Shown here: piece after piece, positions 43,845 to 51,634 of the stretch
How positions within the stretch are numbered: position 1 is the stretch's first letter
Layout of the letters: each line of letters opens with the position of its first letter
Made by a program: the position numbers and the translations under genes
Origin: Microbacterium limosum
GTDB taxonomy: Bacteria; Actinomycetota; Actinomycetes; Actinomycetales; Microbacteriaceae
Assembly: GCF_036324365.1 (NCBI RefSeq)
Contig: NZ_CP137080.1
Location: 2,542,001 to 2,606,000 of the forward strand
DNA length: 64,000 nt
Reading direction: 5' to 3'
The notes under the pieces: generated by a model
Told to the model about the DNA's origin: nothing
Database searches by the model: none
What the model saw: the letters and a program-made list of their open reading frames with translations, nothing else

Positions 43845-45226
43845 GATTGCTCCTCGAGAAGGTGGTCGGTGAGGGATGCCGCGGCGCCGGTGTAGCCGGC
43901 GGCGTCGAGCAGCCCGTCGATGTCGAGCGCCGCCGCCTCCGGCAGCCGCCGCACGCGATCGCCCAGGTCGTCGCCGCGCGCCACGGCCGCGACGATCTCC
44001 GCCACGCGCTGCTCTCCGATGAGCGGTCCGAGCACGAGGGAGAGGCGTTCGGCGAGCACGAGCCCCCGCGTGGTGGCGAGGTTGCGCGCCACGGACGCGT
44101 CGTCGACGCGGAGGCCGGCCACGAGGGCCGCGGCGTGGGCGGTCGCGCCGCGCGCCGTCCGCAGCAGCTCGCGCAGCGCCGGCCACTCCGCGTGCCAGGC
44201 GCCGTCGGGGCGCTCGTCGACGGCGAGGGCCGACGCGACATGAAGCGTCGCGCCCAGCTGGGGCGCCCGGATCGCGGCGGAGCGGATGAGGACGGATGCC
44301 GCGGGGTTCTGCTTCTGCGGCATCGCCGAGGAGCCCCCGCCCGCCCCCTCGGCGAGCTCGCCGACCTCGGTGCGCGACAGCGTCGCCACGTCGGCGGCGA
44401 TCTTGCCCACGGCATCCACCGCCTGCACGAGCGCGTCGCCCAGTTCGGTGACCGGCCAGCGGTGGGTGTGCCAGGGGGCGTCGGGAACGGCCAGGCCCGC
44501 CTCCGCGGCAAACGCTGCCGTCAGCTCGAGGGCCGCGGCGGGCGATCCAGTGATCTCGACGAAGGACGCGAGGGTGCCGCCCGCGCCCGCCAGCTGGGCG
44601 GGAAGGGCCGCACGGGCGGCATCGAGCCGCCGCCGGGCTCGACGCACGCCGCCCAGCCAGCCGGCGGCCCGAAGGCCCACCGTGGTCGGCACGGCGTGCT
44701 GCGTCAGCGTGCGCGCGACGGTGAGGGTGTCGCGGTGCGCCCCGGCGAACCCGGCCAGCGAGCGCTCGGTCTCCCGCAGCGCGGAGGCGACTCGGGCGGA
44801 GGCGGAGGCCGCCACCCGCATGAGCGCCGTGTCGAGGATGTCCTGGCTCGTCGCGCCGCGGTGCACCCACAGCCTCGACCCCTCCGGCACCGCGGCCTTC
44901 AGCGCGCCGACGAGGGGGATGACGGGATTGCCGCCCGCCACCGCCGCCCCGGCGATCCCGGCCACGTCGAGCCCATGGCCGACGCACCCCTCCTCCGTGC
45001 CGCGCCAGTCGAGGGCACGGTCGATCTGCGCGACGGTCTCGCGCGGCGCGTGGCCCGTCCGCGCGTACGCGCGGGCCAACGCGACTTCCGCGCTCACGAG
45101 CGCGCGGAGGACCGCGGCATCCGTCACGTCGCCGTCGTGGCCCACGCTCACCGGCGAGAGCAGCCCCTCGTCGAGCGGCTCCCTGGCGGCAGCGGGATCC
45201 TCGGCGAGGGGGGACTCAGAAGGCAA
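43841..45226 (-). CDS. pcaB: 3-carboxy-cis,cis-muconate cycloisomerase
   Basis: A 461-residue fumarase/aspartase-superfamily enzyme. The superfamily signature GGSSAMPQKQNPAASVLIR is present, together with WVHRGATSQDILDTALM and RTLTQHAVPTTVGLRAAGW. It lactonises 3-carboxymuconate. Its first 11 bases overlap the end of pcaG. The C-terminus has the long helical extension seen in PcaB. Confidence 0.94.
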   Translation of the reverse strand: MPSESPLAEDPAAAREPLDEGLLSPVSVGHDGDVTDAAVLRALVSAEVALARAYARTGHAPRETVAQIDRALDWRGTEEGCVGHGLDVAGIAGAAVAGGNPVIPLVGALKAAVPEGSRLWVHRGATSQDILDTALMRVAASASARVASALRETERSLAGFAGAHRDTLTVARTLTQHAVPTTVGLRAAGWLGGVRRARRRLDAARAALPAQLAGAGGTLASFVEITGSPAAALELTAAFAAEAGLAVPDAPWHTHRWPVTELGDALVQAVDAVGKIAADVATLSRTEVGELAEGAGGGSSAMPQKQNPAASVLIRSAAIRAPQLGATLHVASALAVDERPDGAWHAEWPALRELLRTARGATAHAAALVAGLRVDDASVARNLATTRGLVLAERLSLVLGPLIGEQRVAEIVAAVARGDDLGDRVRRLPEAAALDIDGLLDAAGYTGAAASLTDHLLEEQS

Positions 45227-45794
45227 GGAAGACGGTCTCCTTCTCGCCCTGCAGCCAGATGTCGTGCACGAGGTGGCCCTCGGGCGTGCGTGTTGCGATG
45301 AGCGTATCGCGCTCGGCCGGGCTCAGCTGCGACAGCAGGGGATCCGCGGCGAGCGCCTGCTCGTCGTCGGGGAGGTAGATGCGCGTGTGGAGCTTGTTGG
45401 GCAGGCCGCGCGCGAACACGACGACGGAGAAGAAAGGGGCTTCGCCGTCGACCGACCCCGGATTGCGGGTCCAGAACTCATAGTGGCCGTCATCTGTCGT
45501 CGCGGCGCGACCGAAGCCCGTGAAGGTGTGGTCGTCGCGTCTGCGCGATCCCCGGGCGGCGGGCACCGATCCGTCGCTGTCGGCCCCCCAGATCTCCACC
45601 AGGGCGTCGGGGATCGCCGATCCGTCGCCGTCGAGGACGGTCCCGCCGAGCACGATCGCGCCGGGCGTGTGAGGGAAGGCGACCTCGTGCATCTTGGGAT
45701 AGACGAGGCCGAAGGCGAAGAACGGACCGATGGTCTGTCCGGAGGTGGGCGCGAGGGTGCGCGGACCCATCTCGCGCGGGGTGCGGGTGGTCAT
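45216..45794 (-). CDS. pcaG: Protocatechuate 3,4-dioxygenase, alpha subunit
   Basis: A 192-residue intradiol dioxygenase alpha chain: LAPTSGQTIGPFFAFGL at the N-terminus, GGTVLDGDGSAIPDALVEIW as the core beta strand, and PNKLHTRIYLPDD. The alpha chain lacks the iron ligands but shapes the active site. It begins one base inside the pcaH stop (TGATG). With PcaH it opens the ring of protocatechuate. Confidence 0.95.
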   Translation of the reverse strand: MTTRTPREMGPRTLAPTSGQTIGPFFAFGLVYPKMHEVAFPHTPGAIVLGGTVLDGDGSAIPDALVEIWGADSDGSVPAARGSRRRDDHTFTGFGRAATTDDGHYEFWTRNPGSVDGEAPFFSVVVFARGLPNKLHTRIYLPDDEQALAADPLLSQLSPAERDTLIATRTPEGHLVHDIWLQGEKETVFLAF

Positions 45795-46657
45795 CAGTGC
45801 TCTCCCTCGGGCTCGAACCAGGTGGCGTCGGGACCGTCGACGACGATGTCCCATCGGTAGCCCATCGAGAACTCGGGCACCGTGAGGTCGTGGTCGTAGG
45901 CGGCGATGAGCGCGTCCCGATCCCGCTGGTCGCGGATGGTGTTGTAGATGGGGTCGAGCGCGAAGAGCGGATCGCCCGGGAAGTACATCTGCGTGATGAT
46001 GCGCTGCGTGAAGCCCGACCCGAAGAGGGAGAAGTGGATGTGGGCGGGTCGCCACGCGTTGACGTGGTTCTTCCAGGGATACGGGCCGGGCTTGATCGTC
46101 GTGAAGAAGTACTCGCCCTGGTCGTTCGTGACGGTGCGGCCGGCGCCGGTGAAGTTCGGGTCGAGCGGCGCGGGGTGCTGGTCGCGCTGGTGGATGTAGC
46201 GCCCCGCGGCGTTCGCCTGCCAGATCTCGACGAGCTGGTTCGCGAGCGGGCGCCCCCACGAGTCGAGCAGCCGCCCGGTGACCGTGATGCGCTCGCCGAG
46301 GGGCTCGCCGGCGTGCTGCAGCGTGAGGTCGGACTCGATCGCCGCCACATCGCGCTGACCGAAGGCGGGCGAGTAGAGCTCGATCGTCTCGGGGTCCACC
46401 AGGCGGGGGTTCTTCGTCGGGTGTCGCAGCACGCTCGAGCGATACGGCGGGAAGTCGAACAGCGTGGTCGGCACGCTCTCGCCCGCGGCGACCCGACGCT
46501 CTACGTCGGCGTGGATGTCGCGGATCTCCTGCGTGATCTGCCGCTGCGTCGCCTGATCGGGGGCGGCCAGCAGGGACTCGGGAGCCGCGAACTGCTTCGC
46601 GGCGGTCGCGTGCGAATCGGCCGGGTTGGCCGCGTCGGGGCTCGCGGGTGTGGACAT
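45794..46657 (-). CDS. pcaH: Protocatechuate 3,4-dioxygenase, beta subunit
   Basis: A 287-residue beta chain carrying the non-haem iron. The likely ligands are the two Tyr in AAGRYIHQRDQHPA and GPYPWKNHVNAW and the two His in RPAHIHFSLFG. The N-terminal 45 residues are an Ala/Gln-rich extension that other PcaH proteins have only in part. ATG 46,657 has GAAGGAG eight bases before it. First gene of the operon pcaHGBDC-IJF. An imperfect palindrome and an IclR gene are directly upstream. Confidence 0.95.
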   Translation of the reverse strand: MSTPASPDAANPADSHATAAKQFAAPESLLAAPDQATQRQITQEIRDIHADVERRVAAGESVPTTLFDFPPYRSSVLRHPTKNPRLVDPETIELYSPAFGQRDVAAIESDLTLQHAGEPLGERITVTGRLLDSWGRPLANQLVEIWQANAAGRYIHQRDQHPAPLDPNFTGAGRTVTNDQGEYFFTTIKPGPYPWKNHVNAWRPAHIHFSLFGSGFTQRIITQMYFPGDPLFALDPIYNTIRDQRDRDALIAAYDHDLTVPEFSMGYRWDIVVDGPDATWFEPEGEH

Positions 46658-46721
46658 CGTGTCTCCTTCGACGAGGACGTGCCTCCAGGATGACGCGCCG
46701 CGCCGCGGCATCCCGGCACCA

Positions 46722-46740
46722 TTCCCACTGAATGGGATTC
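46722..46740. promoter_or_regulatory. Candidate IclR operator ahead of pcaH
   Basis: ATTCCCA-CTGAA-TGGGATT, with 7-bp arms and one mismatch, lies between the IclR stop (46,741) and the pcaH start. TTCCCA/TGGGAA-type sites are common for IclR proteins. Position and symmetry suggest control of pcaH by the adjacent regulator. Confidence 0.5.
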
Positions 46741-47664
46741 TTACGAACTCCGCAGCGCGCGCGTGAGGTCCGCCGCGGCCTGCACGACGAGAGGGCCGAG
46801 CCGGCGCTCGTCGGCGCTCTCCAGCCGCACGACGATGCCGAGCGCCCCCCTCGGCAGCCCCTCGACGCGACCGAGCGGCGCCGCCACCGAGACGTTGCCG
46901 AGCGTCATCTCCTCGCGGGTCATCGCGTACCCGCGCGCCCTCGCGCGCTGCAGGTCGGCGCGCAGCTGCGGCTCGGTCGTGACGGAATAGGTCGTCTCGC
47001 GCTGGAGCGGCACGGAGAAGTACCGCCGCATCCACTCCTCGTCCCGCGTGGAGAGCAGGGCCTTGCCCACACCGGTCGTGTGCAGCGGATGGCGCCCGCC
47101 CATCCGGCTGAGCGTCGGATACGACGCCTGCCCCGAGAGCCGTCCCACGTAGAGCGCGGCGGCCTCCTCCGGCGTGGGTGCATCCAGCACGGCGAGGTGG
47201 ACGTTCTCCCCGGTCGCGTCGTAGAGGCGCGACATGTGGGGCAGGGCGGTCTCCCGCAGGCGCAGTGCGAGGGGAGAGAGCTCGCCGAGCTCCCAGAGCC
47301 GCGCCCCCACGGTGTAGCGGTGCCCCGGAGCCCGCGCGAGAAGACCGTGCTCGAGCATCTGCGCGACGAGCCGGTGCGTCGTCGACGACGCCAGCCCCGT
47401 GCGGGCGGCCAGCTGGGCGGCGGTCAGCGCGGGGTCGTCGTCGCCGAAGCACGCCAGCACCGACATGGCCCGCGCCAGCGTGCCCGCGCCATTGCCCGCG
47501 CCCGCCCCGTCGCCCGCGCCAGCCCCGGCATCCCTGCCCGCACCCGCCCCGTCGCCCGCGCCCGACGCGTCCGCGCCCGCCGCGGCATCCCTGCCCGCAC
47601 CCGCCCCGTCGCCCGCGCCAGCCCCGGCATCCCTGCCCGCACCCGCCCCGTCGCCCTGCTCCAT
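46741..47664 (-). CDS. IclR-family regulator of pca genes (putative), with Gly/Ala repeat tail
   Basis: A 307-residue IclR protein. The HTH (LTAAQLAARTGLASSTTHRL) follows at about residue 80 and the effector domain contains GQASYPTLSRMGGRHPLHTT and GVGKALLSTRDEEW. Before the HTH there is an unusual 58-residue stretch of GDGAGAGRDAGAGA-type repeats made by a 42-bp tandem repeat. ATG 47,664 (MEQGDG) has GGGAGGGG nearby; a downstream start without the repeats cannot be excluded. It lies on the same strand as, and 83 bases before, pcaH, so it is a good candidate for the pca regulator. Confidence 0.85.
   Translation of the reverse strand: MEQGDGAGAGRDAGAGAGDGAGAGRDAAAGADASGAGDGAGAGRDAGAGAGDGAGAGNGAGTLARAMSVLACFGDDDPALTAAQLAARTGLASSTTHRLVAQMLEHGLLARAPGHRYTVGARLWELGELSPLALRLRETALPHMSRLYDATGENVHLAVLDAPTPEEAAALYVGRLSGQASYPTLSRMGGRHPLHTTGVGKALLSTRDEEWMRRYFSVPLQRETTYSVTTEPQLRADLQRARARGYAMTREEMTLGNVSVAAPLGRVEGLPRGALGIVVRLESADERRLGPLVVQAAADLTRALRSS
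47490..47655. repeat. 42-bp tandem repeats coding Gly/Ala/Asp-rich N-terminus
   Basis: About four units, two of them (47,512-47,553 and 47,611-47,652) identical over 42 bases; the middle units are variants. The unit is a multiple of three, so copy changes would only lengthen or shorten the protein (GDGAGAGRDAGAGA per unit). Confidence 0.75.
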
Positions 47665-47729
47665 CCCGCACCCCTCCCCCTCGAACGTACCGCGGCGCGC
47701 CGCCGCACCGCCCTCACCCGCCCGGTCCT

Positions 47730-47784
47730 CCCCTGTCGGATATCGACCCTCGTGCACCCCGCGAGCGTCGATATCCGACAGGGG
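47730..47784. repeat. Long palindrome in the intergenic region of the two IclR genes
   Basis: The arms 47,730-47,747 (CCCCTGTCGGATATCGAC) and 47,767-47,784 are perfect complements over 18 bp. Pairing continues for four more bases (CTCG) after one mismatch, leaving a 9-base loop. The outer end runs straight into the 8-bp repeat tract. It could be a strong operator for a dimeric regulator or a terminator between divergent genes. Confidence 0.75.
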
Positions 47785-47790
47785 AGCGCC

Positions 47791-48237
47791 GGGGAAGAGG
47801 GGAAGAGGGGAAGAGGGGAAGAGGGGACGAGGGGAAGAGGGGAAGAGGGGACGAGGGGAAGAGGGGAAGAGGGGACGAGGGGAAGAGGGGACGAGGGGAA
47901 GAGGGGACGAGGGGAAGAGGGGACGAGGGGAAGAGGGGACGAGGGGAAGAGGGGACGAGGGGACGAGGGGAAGAGGGGACGAGGGGAAGAGGGGACGAGG
48001 GGAAGAGGGGACGAGGGGACGAGGGGAAGAGGGGACGAGGGACGAGGGGAAGAGGGGACGAGGGGACGAGGGGACGAGGGGAAGAGGGGAAGAGGGGACG
48101 AGGGGACGAGGGGACGAGGGGACGAGGGGACGAGGGGACGAGGGGACGAGGGGACGAGGGGACGAGGGGACGAGGGGAAGAGGGGACGAGGGGACGAGGG
48201 GACGAGGGGACGAGGGGAAGAGGGGACGAGGGGACGA
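47791..48237. repeat. 8-bp tandem repeat, 56 units of GGGGA(A/C)GA
   Basis: I parsed 56 consecutive units, all GGGGAAGA or GGGGACGA, except one unit at 48,039-48,045 that lacks one G. The A form dominates on the left (first four units; then alternation with the C form), while the C form dominates on the right (ten in a row from 48,094). Both flanks carry GGGGAGCGC. The top strand has a GGGG run every eight bases, an ideal G-quadruplex series. All three top-strand frames are open through it, so the long open frames here are artefacts of the repeat. Confidence 0.97.
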
Positions 48238-48263
48238 GGGGAGCGCGTGAGAGAGTGTGGGGC

Positions 48264-49016
48264 ATGGCGAACTCGCCCTCCGGCGACTCGATGACCGCGC
48301 GCATCGTGCGCGTGCTCGAGACCTTCGACGCCGACCGCACCGTGCAGACGATCGCCGACATCGCGCGACGCGCCGCGTTGCCCTCCTCGACGGCTCAGCG
48401 CATCGTCGCGGAGCTCGCCGCGTCCGGTCTGCTCGAACGCGACGAGGACGGCCGCGTGCGCCTCGGCATGCGGCTGTGGGAGCTCGCGCTCCGGGGTTCG
48501 CTCGCCCTGCGCCTGCGACAGGCGGCTCTGCCCTTCATGGAGGGCGTCCAGGCACGCGTGCGCGAGCACACCCAGCTCGCCGTCCTGGAACAGGACGAGG
48601 CGCTCTTCATCGAACGCCTCTCGCACCCGCTGGCGGGAGCCAACATCACCCGCATCGCGGGCCGCCTGCCCCTGCACGCCTCCTCCGCGGGGCTCGTCCT
48701 TCTCGCGCACGCGTCCCCCGCGCTCCGGGAGCGCGTGCTCTCGCAGCGCCTGCGCGCCCTCTCCGCCGAGACCCAGACGGATGCCGCGGTGCTGCGCACC
48801 CAGCTCGAGCGCGTGCGCCGAGAGGGGTTCGTCATCGCCCCGGGGACCGTGGAGACCGTGTCGACGGGGGTCGCGGTCCCCGTGCGAGAGGGGCGACGGG
48901 GCCCCGTCATCGCGGCGCTCGCCGTGGTCCTGCCCCGAGACGCCCCCACGGCCGGCGCCGTCGACGAACTGCGACGAGCCGCCGCCGGCATCGAGAGCGC
49001 CCTCGCCGCGCCGTGA
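48264..49016 (+). CDS. IclR-family regulator, putative pobA activator
   Basis: A 250-residue IclR protein. HTH: VQTIADIARRAALPSSTAQR, then IVAELAASGLLE. Effector domain: FIERLSHPLAGANITRIAGR and LPLHASSAGLVLLAHASP. ATG 48,264 is chosen; upstream only repeat-coded sequence is in frame. A GAGAGT box lies seven bases before it, so the transcript may be leaderless with the repeat tract acting as the upstream promoter DNA. pobA follows 117 bases later on the same strand, with a palindrome between. Confidence 0.87.
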   Translation: MANSPSGDSMTARIVRVLETFDADRTVQTIADIARRAALPSSTAQRIVAELAASGLLERDEDGRVRLGMRLWELALRGSLALRLRQAALPFMEGVQARVREHTQLAVLEQDEALFIERLSHPLAGANITRIAGRLPLHASSAGLVLLAHASPALRERVLSQRLRALSAETQTDAAVLRTQLERVRREGFVIAPGTVETVSTGVAVPVREGRRGPVIAALAVVLPRDAPTAGAVDELRRAAAGIESALAAP

Positions 49017-49049
49017 GGCCGGGAGAGCATTCCACCCCGCAAGACGCCA

Positions 49050-49062
49050 CCCGTTGAACGGG
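49050..49062. promoter_or_regulatory. Palindrome CCCGTT-G-AACGGG ahead of pobA
   Basis: A perfect 13-bp palindrome 33 bases after the IclR stop and 71 bases before the pobA start. Position mirrors the site between the other IclR gene and pcaH. Candidate IclR operator. Confidence 0.5.
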
Positions 49063-49133
49063 CCACCGCGCGCCTCGTACCGCCCGGTCCCGGCATCATG
49101 GACCGCGGCATCCGCCGTCGAAGGAGACGACCC

Positions 49134-50315
49134 ATGACGAATACCCTCCGCACCCGCGTCGCGATCGTCGGAGCGGGCCCCGCCGGCCTGCTCCTCTCGC
49201 ACCTGCTCGCCGCCTCCGGCATCGAGTCCGTCGTGATCGACTCGCGCACCCGCGACGAGATCGAATCAACGATCCGCGCCGGGATCCTCGAGCACGGCAC
49301 CGTGCGCGTGCTCGACGAGAGCGGGGCATCCGATCGCGTCCTCACCAGCGGTCACCGTCACGACGGCATAGAGCTGCGCTTCGAAGGCGAGGGGCACCGC
49401 ATCGACTTCCCCTCCCTGACGGGCCGGAGCGTCTGGCTGTACCCCCAGCACGAGGTGCTCAAGGACCTGATCGCCGCGCGCCTGGCCGGCGGGCAGGACC
49501 TGCGCTTCGGCGTCACGGCCGAACGCATCGAGGATGCCGAGACCGCGCGCCCCCGCGTCGTCGCCTCCGATGCCGACGGTACGTCCCTCGAGATCGAGGC
49601 GGACTTCGTGGTCGGAGCCGACGGATCGCGCAGCATCGCGCGCGCCGCCGTGACCGGCTCGTCCACCGGCGGATACTTCCGCGAGTACCCGTTCGCGTGG
49701 TTCGGGATCCTGTGCGAGGCGCCGCCCAGCTCCGAGGAGCTGATCTACTCCAACTCGCCCAACGGATTCGCGCTCATCAGCCAGCGCAGCGCGACGGTGC
49801 AGCGCATGTACTTCCAGTGCGATCCCGGCGCGGATCCGCACGCGCCGTCCGAAGCCGAGCTCTGGGACGCCCTGCAGTCGCGCGTGCCGGGGACCACGCT
49901 CAAGGAGGGACGGATCTTCCAGAGGGACGTCCTCCGGTTCCGCAGCTTCGTCGCCCACGAGCTCCGCCGGGGCCGGGTCGCCCTCATCGGAGACGCCGCC
50001 CACACCGTCCCGCCCACGGGCGCGAAGGGGATGAACCTCGCGATCGCCGACGTCCTGCTCCTGGAGAAGGCGCTGCGGGCGCTGCTCGAGGACGGCGACG
50101 AGCGCGCGATCGACGCCTTCCCCGAGAAGGCCCTGCGCCGCATCTGGAAGGCGCAGCACTTCTCCTGGTGGATGACGAGCATGCTCCACGTCGCACCGGA
50201 TGCCTCCGACTTCGATCGGCGGCGACAGGTCGGCGAGCTGCGAAGCGTCGTCGAGTCCGAGGCGGGCCGCACGTACCTCGCCGAGGCGTACACGGGCTGG
50301 CCGTTCGAGGACTGA
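49134..50315 (+). CDS. pobA: 4-hydroxybenzoate 3-monooxygenase
   Basis: A 393-residue group A flavin monooxygenase, the usual length for PobA. FAD motif VAIVGAGPAGLLLSHLL, IRAGILEHGTVRVLDESGA, the DG motif FVVGADGSRSIAR and the GD motif ALIGDAAHTVPPTGAKGMN. The PobA-specific stretches SVWLYPQHEVLKDL and YFREYPFAWFGIL are present. It makes protocatechuate for the pca operon next door. AAGGAG lies seven bases before the ATG. Confidence 0.96.
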   Translation: MTNTLRTRVAIVGAGPAGLLLSHLLAASGIESVVIDSRTRDEIESTIRAGILEHGTVRVLDESGASDRVLTSGHRHDGIELRFEGEGHRIDFPSLTGRSVWLYPQHEVLKDLIAARLAGGQDLRFGVTAERIEDAETARPRVVASDADGTSLEIEADFVVGADGSRSIARAAVTGSSTGGYFREYPFAWFGILCEAPPSSEELIYSNSPNGFALISQRSATVQRMYFQCDPGADPHAPSEAELWDALQSRVPGTTLKEGRIFQRDVLRFRSFVAHELRRGRVALIGDAAHTVPPTGAKGMNLAIADVLLLEKALRALLEDGDERAIDAFPEKALRRIWKAQHFSWWMTSMLHVAPDASDFDRRRQVGELRSVVESEAGRTYLAEAYTGWPFED

Positions 50316-50380
50316 GCCCACGGCGCGCGGCGCGCTCCCGGTGGATGGGCGCTCCGCGCTGCGCGACGGGCGAGGAGCGG

Positions 50381-50386
50381 TATAGT
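50381..50386 (+). promoter_or_regulatory. -10 box TATAGT ahead of MFS gene
   Basis: TATAGT is followed by GTG codons at 50,390 and 50,396. The second is nine bases downstream, consistent with a leaderless start. Confidence 0.45.
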
Positions 50387-50395
50387 CCGGTGCTC

Positions 50396-51610
50396 GTGAC
50401 CACTCAACGGCGGACGTCCACCGACATCATCCTGCTGGTCGTCGCCGTCTGCCTCGTCGCCGCGAACATGCGACCGACGATCACCGCGGTCGGGCCGCTG
50501 CTGGAGCAGATCGGCACCGACACCGGCCTGACCGTCGCGACGCTGGGCCTGCTGGCCGCCGTACCGCTCACGGCGTGGGCGCTCGTCTCGCCGTTCGCGC
50601 TCCGTCTCTCCCGGCGCTTCGGGATGTCCCGGGTCGTCCTCGCCTCCCTCGCGCTCCTGCTCGTCGGCACGCTCGTCCGCTCCCTGCCCGGCCCGGTCGC
50701 GAGCCTGTGGATCGGCACCGCACTGATCGGCGTCGCGCTCGCGATCGCGAACGTGCTCATGCCCGCCGTCGTCAAACGCGACTTCCCCGCACGCGTTCCG
50801 GTCATGATGGGCCTCTACACGGCGCTCCTGGGGGGCGTCGGCGCGATCGCCTCCGGGGTGGCGGTGCCGTTGTCCGCGCTCGGCGACGAGTCGACGGGGT
50901 GGCGGATCGCCCTGCTCGTCAGCGGCGCGGCCCTGCTGCCGTTCGCCATGGCGGCGTGGGCACTGGCCACCCGCGGTCATCACGCCGCGCATCTCGCCGC
51001 GCCCGGCGACGGCCTGTCGCGCCGGGGCATCTGGACCGATCCCGTGGCCTGGCTCGTGGCCGCCTACATGGGGCTCCAGGCGGCCACCTTCTACATGATG
51101 CTCACCTGGCTCGCGAGCATCTCGATGTCGATCGGCCGCAGCGAGCTCGTCGCCGGCTTCGACGTCATGACCTACCAGCTGCTCACGATCGCCGGCCCGT
51201 TCGTGGTCCCCGTGCTGCTTCGCGGGCGCGCCCGGCGCTTCGTGCCGGCGATGCTCCCGGTGCTCGGCGTCGTCGGCGTGCTCGGGCTCCTGATCGCCCC
51301 GGCCGGCATCGCGTTCTGGGTGCTGCCGGTGGGGCTGGCCTCGGGCGCCTCGCTGAGCATGTCGCTCACGCTGATGGCGGAGCGCGCACGCGACCACGAC
51401 TCGTCCGCCGCCCTGTCGGGCATGGCGCAGTCGGTGGGCTACATCGTCGCCGCCGTCGGCCCGGTCGTCTTCGGCTGGGTGCACACCGTCACGGGGTCGT
51501 GGTCCTGGTCGCTGGCCCTGCTCGCACTGACGCTCGTCGCCCAGTCGGCGACGGGGATCTTCGCCGGACGCGAGCGCTACGTCTTCGATGCGCGGCCGCT
51601 CCGCACCTGA
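50396..51610 (+). CDS. MFS transporter, cyanate/NimT (CynX) group
   Basis: A 404-residue MFS protein with 12 likely helices. The N-terminus ILLVVAVCLVAANMRPTITA with VGPLLEQIGTDTGL is typical of the CynX/NimT family. Relatives move cyanate, nitroimidazoles or small organic acids. It lies 80 bases after pobA, so uptake of an aromatic acid is conceivable but not shown. Either GTG 50,390 or 50,396 could start it. Confidence 0.85.
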   Translation: MTTQRRTSTDIILLVVAVCLVAANMRPTITAVGPLLEQIGTDTGLTVATLGLLAAVPLTAWALVSPFALRLSRRFGMSRVVLASLALLLVGTLVRSLPGPVASLWIGTALIGVALAIANVLMPAVVKRDFPARVPVMMGLYTALLGGVGAIASGVAVPLSALGDESTGWRIALLVSGAALLPFAMAAWALATRGHHAAHLAAPGDGLSRRGIWTDPVAWLVAAYMGLQAATFYMMLTWLASISMSIGRSELVAGFDVMTYQLLTIAGPFVVPVLLRGRARRFVPAMLPVLGVVGVLGLLIAPAGIAFWVLPVGLASGASLSMSLTLMAERARDHDSSAALSGMAQSVGYIVAAVGPVVFGWVHTVTGSWSWSLALLALTLVAQSATGIFAGRERYVFDARPLRT

Positions 51611-51634
51611 CGGGCGCGGCCGCCGGTGAACCGA

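Noticed and set aside
47791..48237. CRISPR array
   Set aside because: The units are only 8 bp and contiguous, with no spacers and no cas genes in the window.
46732..49202. Long open frames on both strands through the 8-bp repeat (RGRGEEGTRG- and PSSPRPLV-type peptides)
   Set aside because: The units contain no stop in any frame, so open frames arise automatically. Only the IclR ends of two of them show protein motifs.
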